Source: Sphingosinithalassobacter sp. CS137
GTDB taxonomy: Bacteria > Pseudomonadota > Alphaproteobacteria > Sphingomonadales > Sphingomonadaceae
Length of the DNA: 64,000 bases
NCBI RefSeq assembly: GCF_014334115.1
Contig: NZ_CP060494.1
Location: forward strand, 2,262,501 to 2,326,500
Direction of reading: 5' to 3'
The notes below the pieces were generated by a model, which did not search any database, had not been told where the DNA came from, and saw only the letters and a program-made list of their open reading frames with translations. The position numbers and the translations under genes are program-made. Below are positions 17,045 to 25,730 of the stretch, piece by piece (position 1 is the first letter of the stretch; each line of letters begins with the position of its first letter).

Positions 17045-18169
17045 ATGCGGAAGCTTGCCGTCACTCTGGCACTTGCGTCGACCGCGCTCAGCACTCCCGC
17101 CCTGGCCCGCGACGACGCGTGGTATGTGGGTGTCGAAGGCGGCGCGATGCTCGTCGAGGATATCGATTACGACATCGGCGCTTCGCCGCGCGCTGCGACC
17201 GTCGATCACGACAATGGTTTCGATGTCGATGGTATCATCGGCTACGATTTCGGTGCGTTCCGCGCAGAAGCGGAAGTCGGCTATCGTCGTGCGACCGTGT
17301 CGAGCTATCGTTCGGCTCTGACCACGCCTGTTTACCTGCCCGGCGGTGCGCTGGGGAGCGCAGGGTCCGGCGTCTATGACTATGCGGGCGGCTCGACCTC
17401 GGCGCTCAGCTTCATGGTCAATGGTCTGCTCGACTTCGGTGAAGACGCGCTCGGCGGCTTCGTCGGCGGCGGTGTGGGCGTTGCCCGCGTCAGCCAGGAA
17501 GTCGGCCTCACCACCGACGGCCCGTTCATCGATGACTCCGACACGGTGTTCGCATGGCAGGCAATCGCCGGCCTGCGCGCGGCGATCAGCGAGAACGTCG
17601 ACGTCACGCTTAAGTATCGCTTCTTCAATGCGGACGACGTCCGGCTGGTCGATGTGACCGGTCGCGAGTTCGACGGTCGTTTCCGGTCGCACAGCCTCCT
17701 TGGTGGCGTGACGTTCAACTTCGGTGCGCCGGAGCCCGTGATCGTCCCGACGCCGGCGCCGACTCCGATCTACACGCCGACGCCGACGCCGACGCCCACG
17801 CCGGCCCCCACCGTCGTCTGCACGCCGGGGCCGTACATCGTGTTCTTCGAGTGGGATCGCTCCGACATCACGCCGGAAGCCGGAACCATCCTGAACAACG
17901 CGATCAACAACTATCGCGACTGCGGCAATGCTCAGGTGATGCTGGCAGGCCACGCCGACCGTTCGGGCCCGGCGAGCTACAACGTTGGTCTGTCGCAGCG
18001 TCGTGCGAACTCGGTGCGCGACTATATGACGAGCCGCGGCATCCCTGCCGGCGCGATCTCGACGGAAGCCTTCGGCGAGAGCCGTCCGCGCGTCGCGACT
18101 GCCGACGGTGTGCGCGAGCTGCAGAACCGCCGCGTGGAAATCACCTACGGTCCGGGTTCGGGCATGTAA
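17045..18169 (+). CDS. OmpA-family outer membrane protein
   Basis: The 374-residue precursor has a signal peptide (cut after ALA, about residue 21) and an eight-strand barrel of about 215 residues. A Pro-Thr repeat linker (residues about 236-260) follows, then an OmpA C-terminal domain. The C-terminal domain shows IVFFEWDRSDITPEAGTIL, LAGHADRSGPASYNVGLSQRRANSV and ELQNRRVEITYG. It anchors the outer membrane to peptidoglycan. AAAGGGGA precedes ATG 17045. A strong terminator follows, so the gene is probably a single highly expressed unit. Confidence 0.93.
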   Translation: MRKLAVTLALASTALSTPALARDDAWYVGVEGGAMLVEDIDYDIGASPRAATVDHDNGFDVDGIIGYDFGAFRAEAEVGYRRATVSSYRSALTTPVYLPGGALGSAGSGVYDYAGGSTSALSFMVNGLLDFGEDALGGFVGGGVGVARVSQEVGLTTDGPFIDDSDTVFAWQAIAGLRAAISENVDVTLKYRFFNADDVRLVDVTGREFDGRFRSHSLLGGVTFNFGAPEPVIVPTPAPTPIYTPTPTPTPTPAPTVVCTPGPYIVFFEWDRSDITPEAGTILNNAINNYRDCGNAQVMLAGHADRSGPASYNVGLSQRRANSVRDYMTSRGIPAGAISTEAFGESRPRVATADGVRELQNRRVEITYGPGSGM

Positions 18170-18201
18170 GCCACGCGGGTTCTTCGGAACTCGAAAGAAT
18201 G

Positions 18202-18230
18202 GGGAGGCCGGGAAACTGGCCTCCCTTTTT
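18202..18230 (+). terminator. Rho-independent terminator after the OmpA gene
   Basis: GGGAGGCC at 18202-18209 pairs perfectly with GGCCTCCC at 18218-18225 around an eight-base loop, and TTTTT follows at 18226-18230. The 8-bp GC stem and T-run make a textbook intrinsic terminator, 32 bases after the stop of the OmpA gene. Confidence 0.9.
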
Positions 18231-18336
18231 CTTTGCGCAAGCGTACCCTGGGCCGGCAGGTCCGCATGCTCGCGCGCTCGCATGCCGCCAAGAACAGCGG
18301 CGCGACGCACGGCCTGATGCGGCTCGCGCCCCGGCC

Positions 18337-19074
18337 TTACCGTGCCGCTGTCGCCAGTGCGGCCTCAAGCCACGCAGGCCGAAGCGCGTCGCCCAAATCC
18401 TCGACCCGGCGGTGCTCGACCATGAGCCCCAGCTCCGGATATGTCGCGCGGGTCCGCGGGCCCGGCTCCGCAAGGGGGGCGACGACGAGGCGACGGCTCA
18501 CCTTTGCGCGATAGTGCATCCGGGCAGTATTCTCCTGACCCACGAAGCACCCCTTGGTGTAGCTGGCTCCGTTCAGCTCCTCGGCGTTACACTCGAGCCA
18601 AAGCGTCTTGTCCTGCCCGAGCTCGGCTGCGCCCTCGGCGACTCCCCGCTGGAGGCGGTGCTCGATCCAGCCGTTCGCAACCGCGCCACTGTCAGCTCCC
18701 AGCCAGCGCCGGCCGAGCTCCGGAAGGCGCGGGTCGGCCAGTCCGTGCTCGCCGCTGGCCGCCCAATGCACACCGCCGTCAACCGGCTCGATCGAAATTG
18801 CGCGGCGCAGCCGGTAGAGCGAAAGCCGTTTTGCGAGCGCCTCCCGCTGAGCCGCTTCGCAATCGATCAGGATCGAGTCGCCCTCATCCCAGAGGATGAA
18901 GTCGAAAAGCGCCTTGCCCTGGGGCGTCAGCAGCCCCGACCAGCGCGGGCTCAGGGGTCCAACGGTGCGGACATCCTGTGTCACGAGCCCCTGGAGGAAG
19001 CCGCGCACGTCCTCGCCGGACAGCCGCAGCAAGGCGCGGTCGGCCAGCAATGTCCCCGGGGTGGTATCGATCAT
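18337..19074 (-). CDS. ygfZ: YgfZ/GcvT-type folate-binding protein
   Basis: The 245-residue protein has the YgfZ signature KGCFVGQENTARMHYR near residue 185-200, with the conserved KGCxxGQE core. Its N-terminus has LSGEDVRGFLQGLVTQDV, the GcvT-like fold start. YgfZ-type proteins bind tetrahydrofolate and help iron-sulfur enzymes such as MiaB. The length is slightly short compared with E. coli YgfZ but normal for alphaproteobacteria. It is divergent from pyrC with only 44 bases between. Confidence 0.88.
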   Translation of the reverse strand: MIDTTPGTLLADRALLRLSGEDVRGFLQGLVTQDVRTVGPLSPRWSGLLTPQGKALFDFILWDEGDSILIDCEAAQREALAKRLSLYRLRRAISIEPVDGGVHWAASGEHGLADPRLPELGRRWLGADSGAVANGWIEHRLQRGVAEGAAELGQDKTLWLECNAEELNGASYTKGCFVGQENTARMHYRAKVSRRLVVAPLAEPGPRTRATYPELGLMVEHRRVEDLGDALRPAWLEAALATAAR

Positions 19075-19118
19075 AACGAACAGGTAGGAGGTCGCAGGGC
19101 AGCACGAAAGGCTTTGCG

Positions 19119-20444
19119 ATGGCGCCAGTCGACCTCAAGCTCGCGAACGGGCGCGTATATCTGCCCGGCGGACCGGCCGATGTGGATGTGGGCGTGCGCG
19201 ACGGCCGCATCGTCGCTGTGGGCAGCGTCGGCGACGCCGGCGAGACGATCGACTGCACCGGCCTCGATATTCTCCCCGGCGTGATCGACACGCAGGTTCA
19301 TTTTCGCGAACCCGGGCTCGAATATAAGGAAGACCTGGAGAGCGGCAGCCGTGCCGCGGTGCTGGGCGGCGTGACTGCGGTGTTCGAGATGCCGAACACC
19401 AAGCCGAACACCGACAGCGCCGATGCCGTCGCGGACAAGCTGCGCCGGGCCGAAGGCCGGATGTGGTGCGATCACGCGTTTTACGTGGGCGCCACTTCCG
19501 CCAATGCCGAAGCGCTTGCAGAGCTCGAGCGCCTGCCCGGTACGGCCGGGGTCAAGATCTTCATGGGCTCGTCGACCGGCGACCTGCTGGTATCCGAGGA
19601 TTCGGAACTGGCGCGGGTGCTGCGTTCCGGCCATCGACGGGTCGCGGTGCATTGCGAGGATGAGGACCGGATGAACGCACGCGCCGGTGAGCGCGTGACC
19701 GGCGATCCCGCTTCGCACCCGGTGTGGCGGGACGATGAAAGCGCGATCCTGGCGACTCGCCGAATCCTGCGTCTGGCGCGCGAGGCGCGGCGGCGCGTGC
19801 ACGTGCTCCACGTCACGACACCGGCCGAGCTCGAGCTGCTGGGGCAGAACAAGGACATTGCCACCTGCGAAGTGACGCCGCAGCATCTGACGCTTGCGGG
19901 CGAGGACGCCTATCCGCGGTTCGGCAGCCTTGCGCAGATGAATCCGCCGATCCGATCCGCCGCGCATCGCGACGGGCTGTGGCGCTGGATGGCGCAGGGT
20001 GTGCCCGACGTGATCGGTTCGGACCATGCGCCCCACAGCCGGGAGGAAAAGGCGCAGCAATATCCCCGGAGCCCGAGCGGCATGCCCGGCGTGCAGACAT
20101 TGCTGCCGCTGATGCTGAACCATGTCGCCGAGGGCCGCCTGACGCTGCAGCGGCTGATCGACCTGACCAGCGCCGGCCCGCAGCGCGTATTCGGGCTGGT
20201 GGGCAAGGGGCGCATCGTGCCCGGCTATGATGCCGACTTCACCGTCGTCGATCTGAAGGCGCGCTGGACGATCGAGGAAGCGTGGCTCGCGTCGAAGTGC
20301 GGCTGGTCGCCGTTCACCGGAATGGAGCTCACCGGCAAGCCGATCGGAACGATTATCCGCGGCAATCGCGTGATGTGGGACGGCGCGCTTGCCGACGCCG
20401 CGATCGGCGAGCCGGTGAAATTCGAAAGCGTCGCGTTCGGCTAG
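19119..20444 (+). CDS. pyrC: Dihydroorotase (class I)
   Basis: The 441-residue amidohydrolase has the metal motif DTQVHFREPGLEYKED, the segment GVKIFMGSSTGDL and the C-terminal GSDHAPHSREEK zinc/aspartate site. It cyclises carbamoyl aspartate to dihydroorotate in pyrimidine synthesis. FEMPNTKPNT and GMPGVQTLLPLML are further dihydroorotase signatures. Length fits class I (about 420-450). It stands alone, with a barstar-like gene convergent and overlapping the stop by four bases. Confidence 0.93.
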   Translation: MAPVDLKLANGRVYLPGGPADVDVGVRDGRIVAVGSVGDAGETIDCTGLDILPGVIDTQVHFREPGLEYKEDLESGSRAAVLGGVTAVFEMPNTKPNTDSADAVADKLRRAEGRMWCDHAFYVGATSANAEALAELERLPGTAGVKIFMGSSTGDLLVSEDSELARVLRSGHRRVAVHCEDEDRMNARAGERVTGDPASHPVWRDDESAILATRRILRLAREARRRVHVLHVTTPAELELLGQNKDIATCEVTPQHLTLAGEDAYPRFGSLAQMNPPIRSAAHRDGLWRWMAQGVPDVIGSDHAPHSREEKAQQYPRSPSGMPGVQTLLPLMLNHVAEGRLTLQRLIDLTSAGPQRVFGLVGKGRIVPGYDADFTVVDLKARWTIEEAWLASKCGWSPFTGMELTGKPIGTIIRGNRVMWDGALADAAIGEPVKFESVAFG

Positions 20445-20737
20445 GCCTTCCCTAGTCGCACGAACGTGACATCGGCGTCGCCCGTTCGCCGCACGTCCTG
20501 GAACAGCCGTTCGATCCTGTCCAGCATTTCTGATACGCCGCGAGGCGCTGCGCCATCACCCGAAACCTCGATCGCCAGCGGCGGCCACACAGCGAGGATT
20601 TGTCCGCCAGCCAGGCTGTCGAAGAGCGCATCGAGAGTTCGACCGTGCCACTCCGGCGCGCCCAGCGCGGCCAATAGAGCATCCATCACGTCATCGCGAT
20701 CCTGCCAGCCGATCGCATCGAGCGAGATTTGATGCAT
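20441..20737 (-). CDS. Barstar-like protein (orphan)
   Basis: The 98-residue protein matches the barstar fold in order: a first strand (ISLDAIGWQDRDDVMDALLAALGAPEWHGRTLDALFDSLAG) containing the WHGR-LDALFDSL signature, then strands and helix ending in DADVTFVRLGKA. Barstar inhibits the ribonuclease barnase by covering its active site. No barnase-like gene is adjacent. Many bacteria carry orphan barstars. It may share a transcript with the DUF1134 gene, six bases upstream on the same strand. Confidence 0.8.
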   Translation of the reverse strand: MHQISLDAIGWQDRDDVMDALLAALGAPEWHGRTLDALFDSLAGGQILAVWPPLAIEVSGDGAAPRGVSEMLDRIERLFQDVRRTGDADVTFVRLGKA

Positions 20738-20743
20738 CGCGGT

Positions 20744-21535
20744 TCAGAACGGCAGCCAGCGCTGTTCCTCTGAGAACTTCATATAGCCGACATTCGCGCC
20801 GAGCCGCCAACCCACGCCCAGTCGGACGGGGATCAGCACCGTGTCGCCGCTGCGCAGATACGCCGCCGAGAAGCCGCCGACGAAATAGGCGCGGCCTTCG
20901 CCCGCCGGGAAACGCTTGTAGAGCTCCTGGCTGTCGTAAAGATTGTAGACCAGCACGAAGACCTTATTGGCGTCGCCGCCGACGTCGAAGCCGACCGAGG
21001 GCCCGGTCCAATAGACCGGGCGCTGGCCCTCGACCCGGTGAAAGAGCGTGCCCGAGCCATAGCGCAGCCCGACGATGAAGGCGCCGCCCGCTTCGCGCCC
21101 CGCGATATAGGCGTTGGGCTCGCCCTGCTCGCGCAGAATGTTCTCGATGATGCCCGCGAGACCCTCGGCTCCACGTCCGAACACACCTTCGGCGGCGCCG
21201 ATAAGATCGTCGCGGGCATAGGTGTCGCGCGTCTCGATTCGATTGGCGTCGAGCGTCGGTTGCCCATTTTGCGGAGTCGCGGGCGGAGCCGCATAGGGAT
21301 CGACCGCAGGATCCACGGAGGCCGGCGGTTCGGCCGGCACCTGCTGATATTGATCCTGTTGGTAATAGGGTTCGGGAGTCGCGCTCGGCGTCGGCGTGCT
21401 CTGCGGCTGCGGATCGTTTAGATCGGCGTCGATCGCGGAATTCGGATCGATCGTTTGCACCTGAGCCGCCGCCGGAACCGTTCCCAGACCCAGCACGGCA
21501 GCCGCCGCCCATAGCATCACCGACTTCAAACGCAT
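20744..21535 (-). CDS. DUF1134 (EipA-type) exported protein
   Basis: The 263-residue precursor has a signal peptide (MRLKSVMLWAAAAVLGLGTVPAAAQ), a Pro/Gln-rich low-complexity stretch (residues about 40-95) and a conserved DUF1134 domain. The domain contains GGAFIVGLRYGSGTLFHR, VYWTGPSVGFDVGGDANKVFVLVYNL and RLGVGWRLGANVGYMKFS. EipA, the Brucella member, is a periplasmic barrel protein needed for envelope integrity. It is probably periplasmic here too. The low-complexity stretch is unusually long. Confidence 0.88.
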   Translation of the reverse strand: MRLKSVMLWAAAAVLGLGTVPAAAQVQTIDPNSAIDADLNDPQPQSTPTPSATPEPYYQQDQYQQVPAEPPASVDPAVDPYAAPPATPQNGQPTLDANRIETRDTYARDDLIGAAEGVFGRGAEGLAGIIENILREQGEPNAYIAGREAGGAFIVGLRYGSGTLFHRVEGQRPVYWTGPSVGFDVGGDANKVFVLVYNLYDSQELYKRFPAGEGRAYFVGGFSAAYLRSGDTVLIPVRLGVGWRLGANVGYMKFSEEQRWLPF

Positions 21536-21696
21536 CGCTTCACCCCAAACCCGATCGCGGCGAGCCTAGGCGGCGGCTACTGACGCTGCAATGAACAGGC
21601 GGCAGCCCGAGTCGAAATCGCGCCCGATCGTCTGCGCCAAAGCGCAGTTGATCGGACGGGAGAGCGCAGCTATAGGCCGCGGTTCAGGCGCTGTCC

Positions 21697-21789
21697 GGAG
21701 ACGTGGGTGAGTGGCTGAAACCAGCGGTTTGCTAAACCGCCGTATGGGTAAATCCCGTACCGAGGGTTCGAATCCCTCCGTCTCCGCCA
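21697..21789 (+). tRNA. tRNA-Ser (anticodon GCT)
   Basis: GGAGACG at the start pairs with CGTCTCC at 21779-21785, the anticodon loop is TTTGCTAAA (GCT), and a long variable arm and the T-loop GGTTCGAATCC are present. The discriminator G and encoded CCA end at 21789. The gene is 93 bases. An integrase gene follows 195 bases downstream, so the 3' end of this tRNA is the likely attachment site. Confidence 0.97.
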
Positions 21790-21983
21790 AAATCCCGAAA
21801 ATCAGCGAACTGCCACGACCGCCTGCGGTCTGTGAAACCCGCATAAATCAGCCAAAAACTCGTCGAATCTGAGCCGCCGCCGTTCGTTGCCGAACGCCTC
21901 AGACCGCTGATAACTTTATGACTAATTTTATGACTGGACAATGTTCGGGTCTGCTCTCAAACTTCTCATCGGAGGCAAGAGAG

Positions 21984-23186
21984 ATGCATGTTCGCGGTCG
22001 ACTCAATGTGCGCCAGCTACCCAGCCTGACCGAGCCCGGCATTTATGCCGATGGTGGCGGTCTCTATCTGCGGGTCCGGAAGTCACAGAGACAGCGGGAG
22101 AATTCTGCACCGCCAACCCGGTCATGGCTTTACATCTGCATGGTGAATGGCCGGCGTCGCGAGGTGGGCCTGGGCTCAATCTTGGACGTGAGCCTCGCCC
22201 AAGCTCGCGATCTTGCATCCGATACGCGGGCAGCCTTTCGGCAAGGACGCGACCCGGTCGAGGAACGCAGGGAAGCGAAGCACGAGGTCGCTGATCGGAT
22301 TACGTTCGGCGAGTTCGCCGACGCTCTCATTGACGATATCGAGAGCGGGTTCAGGAACGAGAAGCATCGCAAGCAATGGCGTTCGACGCTCAAGGCGCAT
22401 GCGTCATCCCTGACGGACAGGGTCATTAGAGAAATCGATACAGACGACATTCTGGAAGTCCTGAAACCGATCTGGCTTAAACTCCCCGAGACCGCTTCTC
22501 GCGTTCGCGGCCGAATCGAGCGCATTCTGGACGCGGCCAAGGCCAAAGGCCACCGCGACGGCGAGAACCCTGCACGGTGGCGGGGGCATCTCGACCTTCT
22601 TCTTCCCAGGCGGCCGAAGGCAACGAAGGGGCATCACGCGGCACTGCCATTTGGCGAGATTGCCGATTTTATGGATGACATAAGGAGACGCGAGGCCCTG
22701 GCTGCCCGCGCGCTAGAGTTTACCATCCTGACCGCCGCGCGATCGGGAGAAACGTTTGGCGCGACATGGGAGGAAATCGATCTCGATCTGGCACTCTGGA
22801 CCGTTCCTGCCGATCGGATGAAAGCCGGAGCCGAGCATCAAGTGCCGCTCAGCCCGGATGTAGTATCGCTCCTTCGCGATCTCCGGCCGAAGACGGCAAA
22901 GCCGGGGGATCTTGTTTTTCAGAGCGCCGCCGGCTCAAAGCTCTCCAACATGTCGATGGCGATGCTTCTGCGCAGAATGGATCGCAGCTCGATTACCGTG
23001 CACGGTTTTCGCTCGACTTTCCGCGACTGGGCGGGCGAGACGACGAAATTCGCACGCGAGGATGTCGAGATGGCGCTAGCGCACGCGATCGAATCGAAGA
23101 CCGAGCGGGCCTATCGCCGAGGTCGTGCGCTCGAAAAGCGGCGCAAGCTTATGGGCGCTTGGGCGCGATACTGCCTTAAAAAATGA
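21984..23186 (+). CDS. Tyrosine recombinase (P4-type integrase) beside tRNA-Ser
   Basis: The 400-residue protein has an N-terminal arm-binding domain (DGGGLYLRV at about residue 20, VGLGSILDVSLAQARDLA) and the tyrosine-recombinase catalytic domain. The conserved residues are Arg in LTAARSGE, His-x-x-Arg in VHGFRSTFRDW, and His...Tyr in LAHAIESKTERAYRRG. It should cut and join DNA between the tRNA-Ser 3' end and the excised element. ATG 21984 was chosen for its GGAGG site eight bases upstream; the frame opens earlier at 21918. Confidence 0.93.
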   Translation: MHVRGRLNVRQLPSLTEPGIYADGGGLYLRVRKSQRQRENSAPPTRSWLYICMVNGRRREVGLGSILDVSLAQARDLASDTRAAFRQGRDPVEERREAKHEVADRITFGEFADALIDDIESGFRNEKHRKQWRSTLKAHASSLTDRVIREIDTDDILEVLKPIWLKLPETASRVRGRIERILDAAKAKGHRDGENPARWRGHLDLLLPRRPKATKGHHAALPFGEIADFMDDIRRREALAARALEFTILTAARSGETFGATWEEIDLDLALWTVPADRMKAGAEHQVPLSPDVVSLLRDLRPKTAKPGDLVFQSAAGSKLSNMSMAMLLRRMDRSSITVHGFRSTFRDWAGETTKFAREDVEMALAHAIESKTERAYRRGRALEKRRKLMGAWARYCLKK

Positions 23187-23198
23187 GGGGTAGGCCCT

Positions 23199-23462
23199 TC
23201 AGCCCGATCTTCGCTTCAGGCTGTTTTCCAAGCGCAGGCGCAGAATGAGCGCATCGATGCTCGACTGGATGACGAGTGTTCGGCGCCCGATACGAACGGC
23301 TTCGAGCTCGCCTTCTGCAATCAGTTCGTAGAGCTTCGTCTTGCCGATATCGAGCATATACATGGCGCGGTCGACCCGCACGCAGATGGGGCGGGCCTCC
23401 GAGGCGGGGCTAGGCATTTTCGATTGCCCGCCGTCCGCGCGACCAATCGCTTTGTCGCTCAC
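23199..23462 (-). CDS. AlpA/excisionase-type helix-turn-helix protein
   Basis: The 87-residue protein has a MerR-like winged helix-turn-helix (YMLDIGKTKLYELIAEGELEAVRIGRRTLVIQSSIDALI), the layout of AlpA and excisionase DNA-binding proteins. These bend attachment-site DNA or activate the integrase gene. It overlaps the DUF2274 gene by four bases (ATGA) at its start, so it is the last gene of the trb operon and is convergent with the integrase gene. Confidence 0.85.
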   Translation of the reverse strand: MSDKAIGRADGGQSKMPSPASEARPICVRVDRAMYMLDIGKTKLYELIAEGELEAVRIGRRTLVIQSSIDALILRLRLENSLKRRSG

Positions 23463-23680
23463 GATATTCGTCCGCTCTGCCGAGCCTTTGCGAAGCCGCG
23501 GTCGCTGTCGAGGAAAGCGCGAAGCATGTGCGGTATGAGATCGGCGACGGACTCGGATTGTCCATATTGCTCGCGATAGACGTCCGAATATTCCGATAGC
23601 GCTTGGCTCAGGTCGGGAGGCATGCTGATCGTTAGTTTAACCGGCGTGCGCTCGGGGAGCTTGGCGAGTTTGAGTGGCAT
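23459..23680 (-). CDS. DUF2274 protein of the trb operon
   Basis: The 73-residue protein has the DUF2274 pattern: PLKLAKLPERTPVKLTISMPPDLSQALSEYSDVY, followed by ADLIPHMLRAFLDSDRGF. This short ribbon-helix-like protein is nearly always found after trbI in integrative conjugative elements of alpha- and gammaproteobacteria. Its function is unknown, although the start resembles the DNA-binding strand of a ribbon-helix-helix protein. It lies 11 bases after trbI. Confidence 0.88.
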   Translation of the reverse strand: MPLKLAKLPERTPVKLTISMPPDLSQALSEYSDVYREQYGQSESVADLIPHMLRAFLDSDRGFAKARQSGRIS

Positions 23681-23691
23681 ACGGACTGTTC

Positions 23692-24894
23692 CTATTCTTG
23701 CCAGGGCTCGAGGACGAGATCGCGGTGGACGACCAAGCGCACCGAAGCGCCTGGTCGGATCGTGATCGTCGGCTGTACGGTTAGATTACGCGAGACGAGT
23801 TGGTCGCCCGCGCGCGATGCATTCTGCTGCGTCGATTCCCGGATCGCCTGCACCAAGTCGCTTTCACCGGAAAAAGTGAGGTTCGATCCGACCCCAAGGA
23901 GCGTCGATATCGCGGCGCCCTTGAGCAGTGACCAAGTGTGAAAATCGACTTGATCGGCAAGACCCGCATAGCCCGATGGATCGGTCGCGGGGACATTGTC
24001 GATCCGAAGTGAGGAACCATCGGGCAAAATCAGCCGCTGCCACACGACGAGCGCACGCCGCTGACCGAACGCGACGACGCTATCGTAGCTGCCCACCAGT
24101 CGCGCGCCTTGCGGAACGAGCAGGACCTTTCCCGTGGCGCTATCGTACACCCGTTCAGTTACCTGGGCGACGACGAGGCCCGGAAGGTCCGACCGCAGCC
24201 CAGTGATCAGGCTCGCCGCAATTACACTGCCCGCGCTCAGCATATAAGGCGAGGCGGCTGGCCGCAGACGATATGGGTTTACAGCCGTGGGACCCGGCGA
24301 CGAGATAAAATCCAGCTTGCGCTGCTGGCCGTTTGGATCGCGCACGGGATCAAGTTGGACGCGATCCTCGACCACCGCCGACGCGACGCTTGGTTCGGGA
24401 GCCGGTGGAACGGCTGCATTCGCCTTTGTATCGTTTGATCTTACGAGAAGAGGTGATTCCCTCGCGGCGCGCTGCTCTGCGGCAAGCCGTTCTTTCCGTT
24501 CAGCCGCGGCCTGATCGATCATCGGCTCGCCGCTAACCGGCATCGCATTGCGTTGCCGCTCGCGAAGGATTGGCCGGCCGAGATCACCCGGAAGCGGCGG
24601 CCCCAGCTTTGGCACGTCTTCATAACTAGCGGGGAGCGGCGAAAGCGCATCGTCAGGCGCCGTCGCCGGAGGTGCTGGATCGCTGCCGGTTTCATCGGCC
24701 ATTCGCAGATCAACCGGCTGAAGCGCCGTCCATGCCACGCCAACCACCCCGAGTGAGGTAAGGGCAGCAAGTCCGATCACTGCACCACGCTTGAACCGCA
24801 CCGCTGGCGCTGGTTGTGCTCGAAGTGACAAAGTCTCGGGATCAAGCTTGCGTGGCTGCTCGGTCGCAGCCGCGGGGGTCGGTGTCTCCGTCAC
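23692..24894 (-). CDS. trbI: Conjugal transfer protein TrbI (VirB10-like)
   Basis: The 400-residue protein has a cytoplasmic N-terminus and one membrane segment (AVIGLAALTSLGVVGVAWTAL, residues about 38-58). A Pro-rich periplasmic stretch leads to a C-terminal beta-barrel domain with YMLSAGSVIAASLITGLRSDLPGLVVAQVT, VLLVPQGARLVGSYDSVVAFGQRR and LPDGSSLRIDNVPATDPSGYAGL, the VirB10 signatures. It spans both membranes and links the energy complex to the outer-membrane channel. It overlaps trbG by four bases. Confidence 0.95.
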   Translation of the reverse strand: MTETPTPAAATEQPRKLDPETLSLRAQPAPAVRFKRGAVIGLAALTSLGVVGVAWTALQPVDLRMADETGSDPAPPATAPDDALSPLPASYEDVPKLGPPLPGDLGRPILRERQRNAMPVSGEPMIDQAAAERKERLAAEQRAARESPLLVRSNDTKANAAVPPAPEPSVASAVVEDRVQLDPVRDPNGQQRKLDFISSPGPTAVNPYRLRPAASPYMLSAGSVIAASLITGLRSDLPGLVVAQVTERVYDSATGKVLLVPQGARLVGSYDSVVAFGQRRALVVWQRLILPDGSSLRIDNVPATDPSGYAGLADQVDFHTWSLLKGAAISTLLGVGSNLTFSGESDLVQAIRESTQQNASRAGDQLVSRNLTVQPTITIRPGASVRLVVHRDLVLEPWQE

Positions 24895-25730
24895 GACCCC
24901 CTCCGCCCGTCTGTAGTCCTTTCGCGGCTCCCGACGCGACGGATACGAACGATCTGCTGCGTTTCCGTGCCCAAACGGAGCTCCGCTACGTCGAACAGGC
25001 GATCGACAACGTAGTAGCGACCGCGGAGCCGGTAATTGACGAGTTCGGCTTCACCCTTGGCATTCACCAGAAAGAGCGGCGGCACTTGACCGACTTGGAT
25101 CGACGCGTGGAATTCGATGAACGTTTGGCGACCGTCATCGAATGCGCGCAGCGGACGCCACGTCGGATCGTCGCCGCTGATGTCGTAATCGAAGCGGAGA
25201 TGCTCGATCTGAACGCCCGAGGCGACCGGCGCGGCAGCCTGAATCGCGGTCCGGGAGCGTTCGAACGCAAGCAGAGCGTCGCGAGGGTAGGACCACGCCA
25301 CGGCGGACATCGCGCCTTTCGCGGCGCTGGTCACGGTCAGGTGATACACGCGGCGATCGGTCGTGATCACCAGATTGGTAGAGAGTCCGGCGGCGGCGGG
25401 CTTTATGAGAACATGCGCGCGCTGCGTATCGCCCGAGCCGCTCGTGGTATCGCCAATTACCCAGCGCGCGGTGTCGCCGCTGGCGACTGCGCCAAGCGTT
25501 TCTCCCGGCTGGAGTGCAATATCCGTGACACGGCCGGGAGAGGTGTGGACGGCATAGATCGCTCCTTCGGCGAACGAGTATGTCCGCGTCGCACTGATGG
25601 GCGCGACGATGGTCGCGGATTGAGCACCGGACTCGCCGACATCGGCATATGCCTCATCGGGAAGCACGGTGCCGGCCAGCAGCAGGAAGGCCGCTGCTTG
25701 CGGCAACCTCGGAAGCTTGCGGAGTCTCAT
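24891..25730 (-). CDS. trbG: Conjugal transfer protein TrbG (VirB9-like)
   Basis: The 279-residue exported protein has a signal peptide (residues about 1-28). Its VirB9 features are ALQPGETLGAVASGDTARWVIGD, then HVLIKPAAAGLSTNLVITTDRRVYHLTV, and a C-terminal strand region with GDDPTWRPLRAFDDGRQTFIEFHAS. With TrbI and a lipoprotein it makes the outer-membrane core complex of the mating pore. The length is typical. It overlaps the neighbouring trbF and trbI frames by four bases each. Confidence 0.95.
   Translation of the reverse strand: MRLRKLPRLPQAAAFLLLAGTVLPDEAYADVGESGAQSATIVAPISATRTYSFAEGAIYAVHTSPGRVTDIALQPGETLGAVASGDTARWVIGDTTSGSGDTQRAHVLIKPAAAGLSTNLVITTDRRVYHLTVTSAAKGAMSAVAWSYPRDALLAFERSRTAIQAAAPVASGVQIEHLRFDYDISGDDPTWRPLRAFDDGRQTFIEFHASIQVGQVPPLFLVNAKGEAELVNYRLRGRYYVVDRLFDVAELRLGTETQQIVRIRRVGSRERTTDGRRGS

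Noticed and set aside
17747..17815. Possible CRISPR-like repeat
   Set aside because: The repeats are codons of a Pro-Thr linker inside the OmpA gene, with no spacers.
21779..21789. Second copy of the tRNA-Ser 3' end marking the right end of the element
   Set aside because: I searched the non-coding gaps by eye and found no matching direct repeat; the end is probably outside the window.
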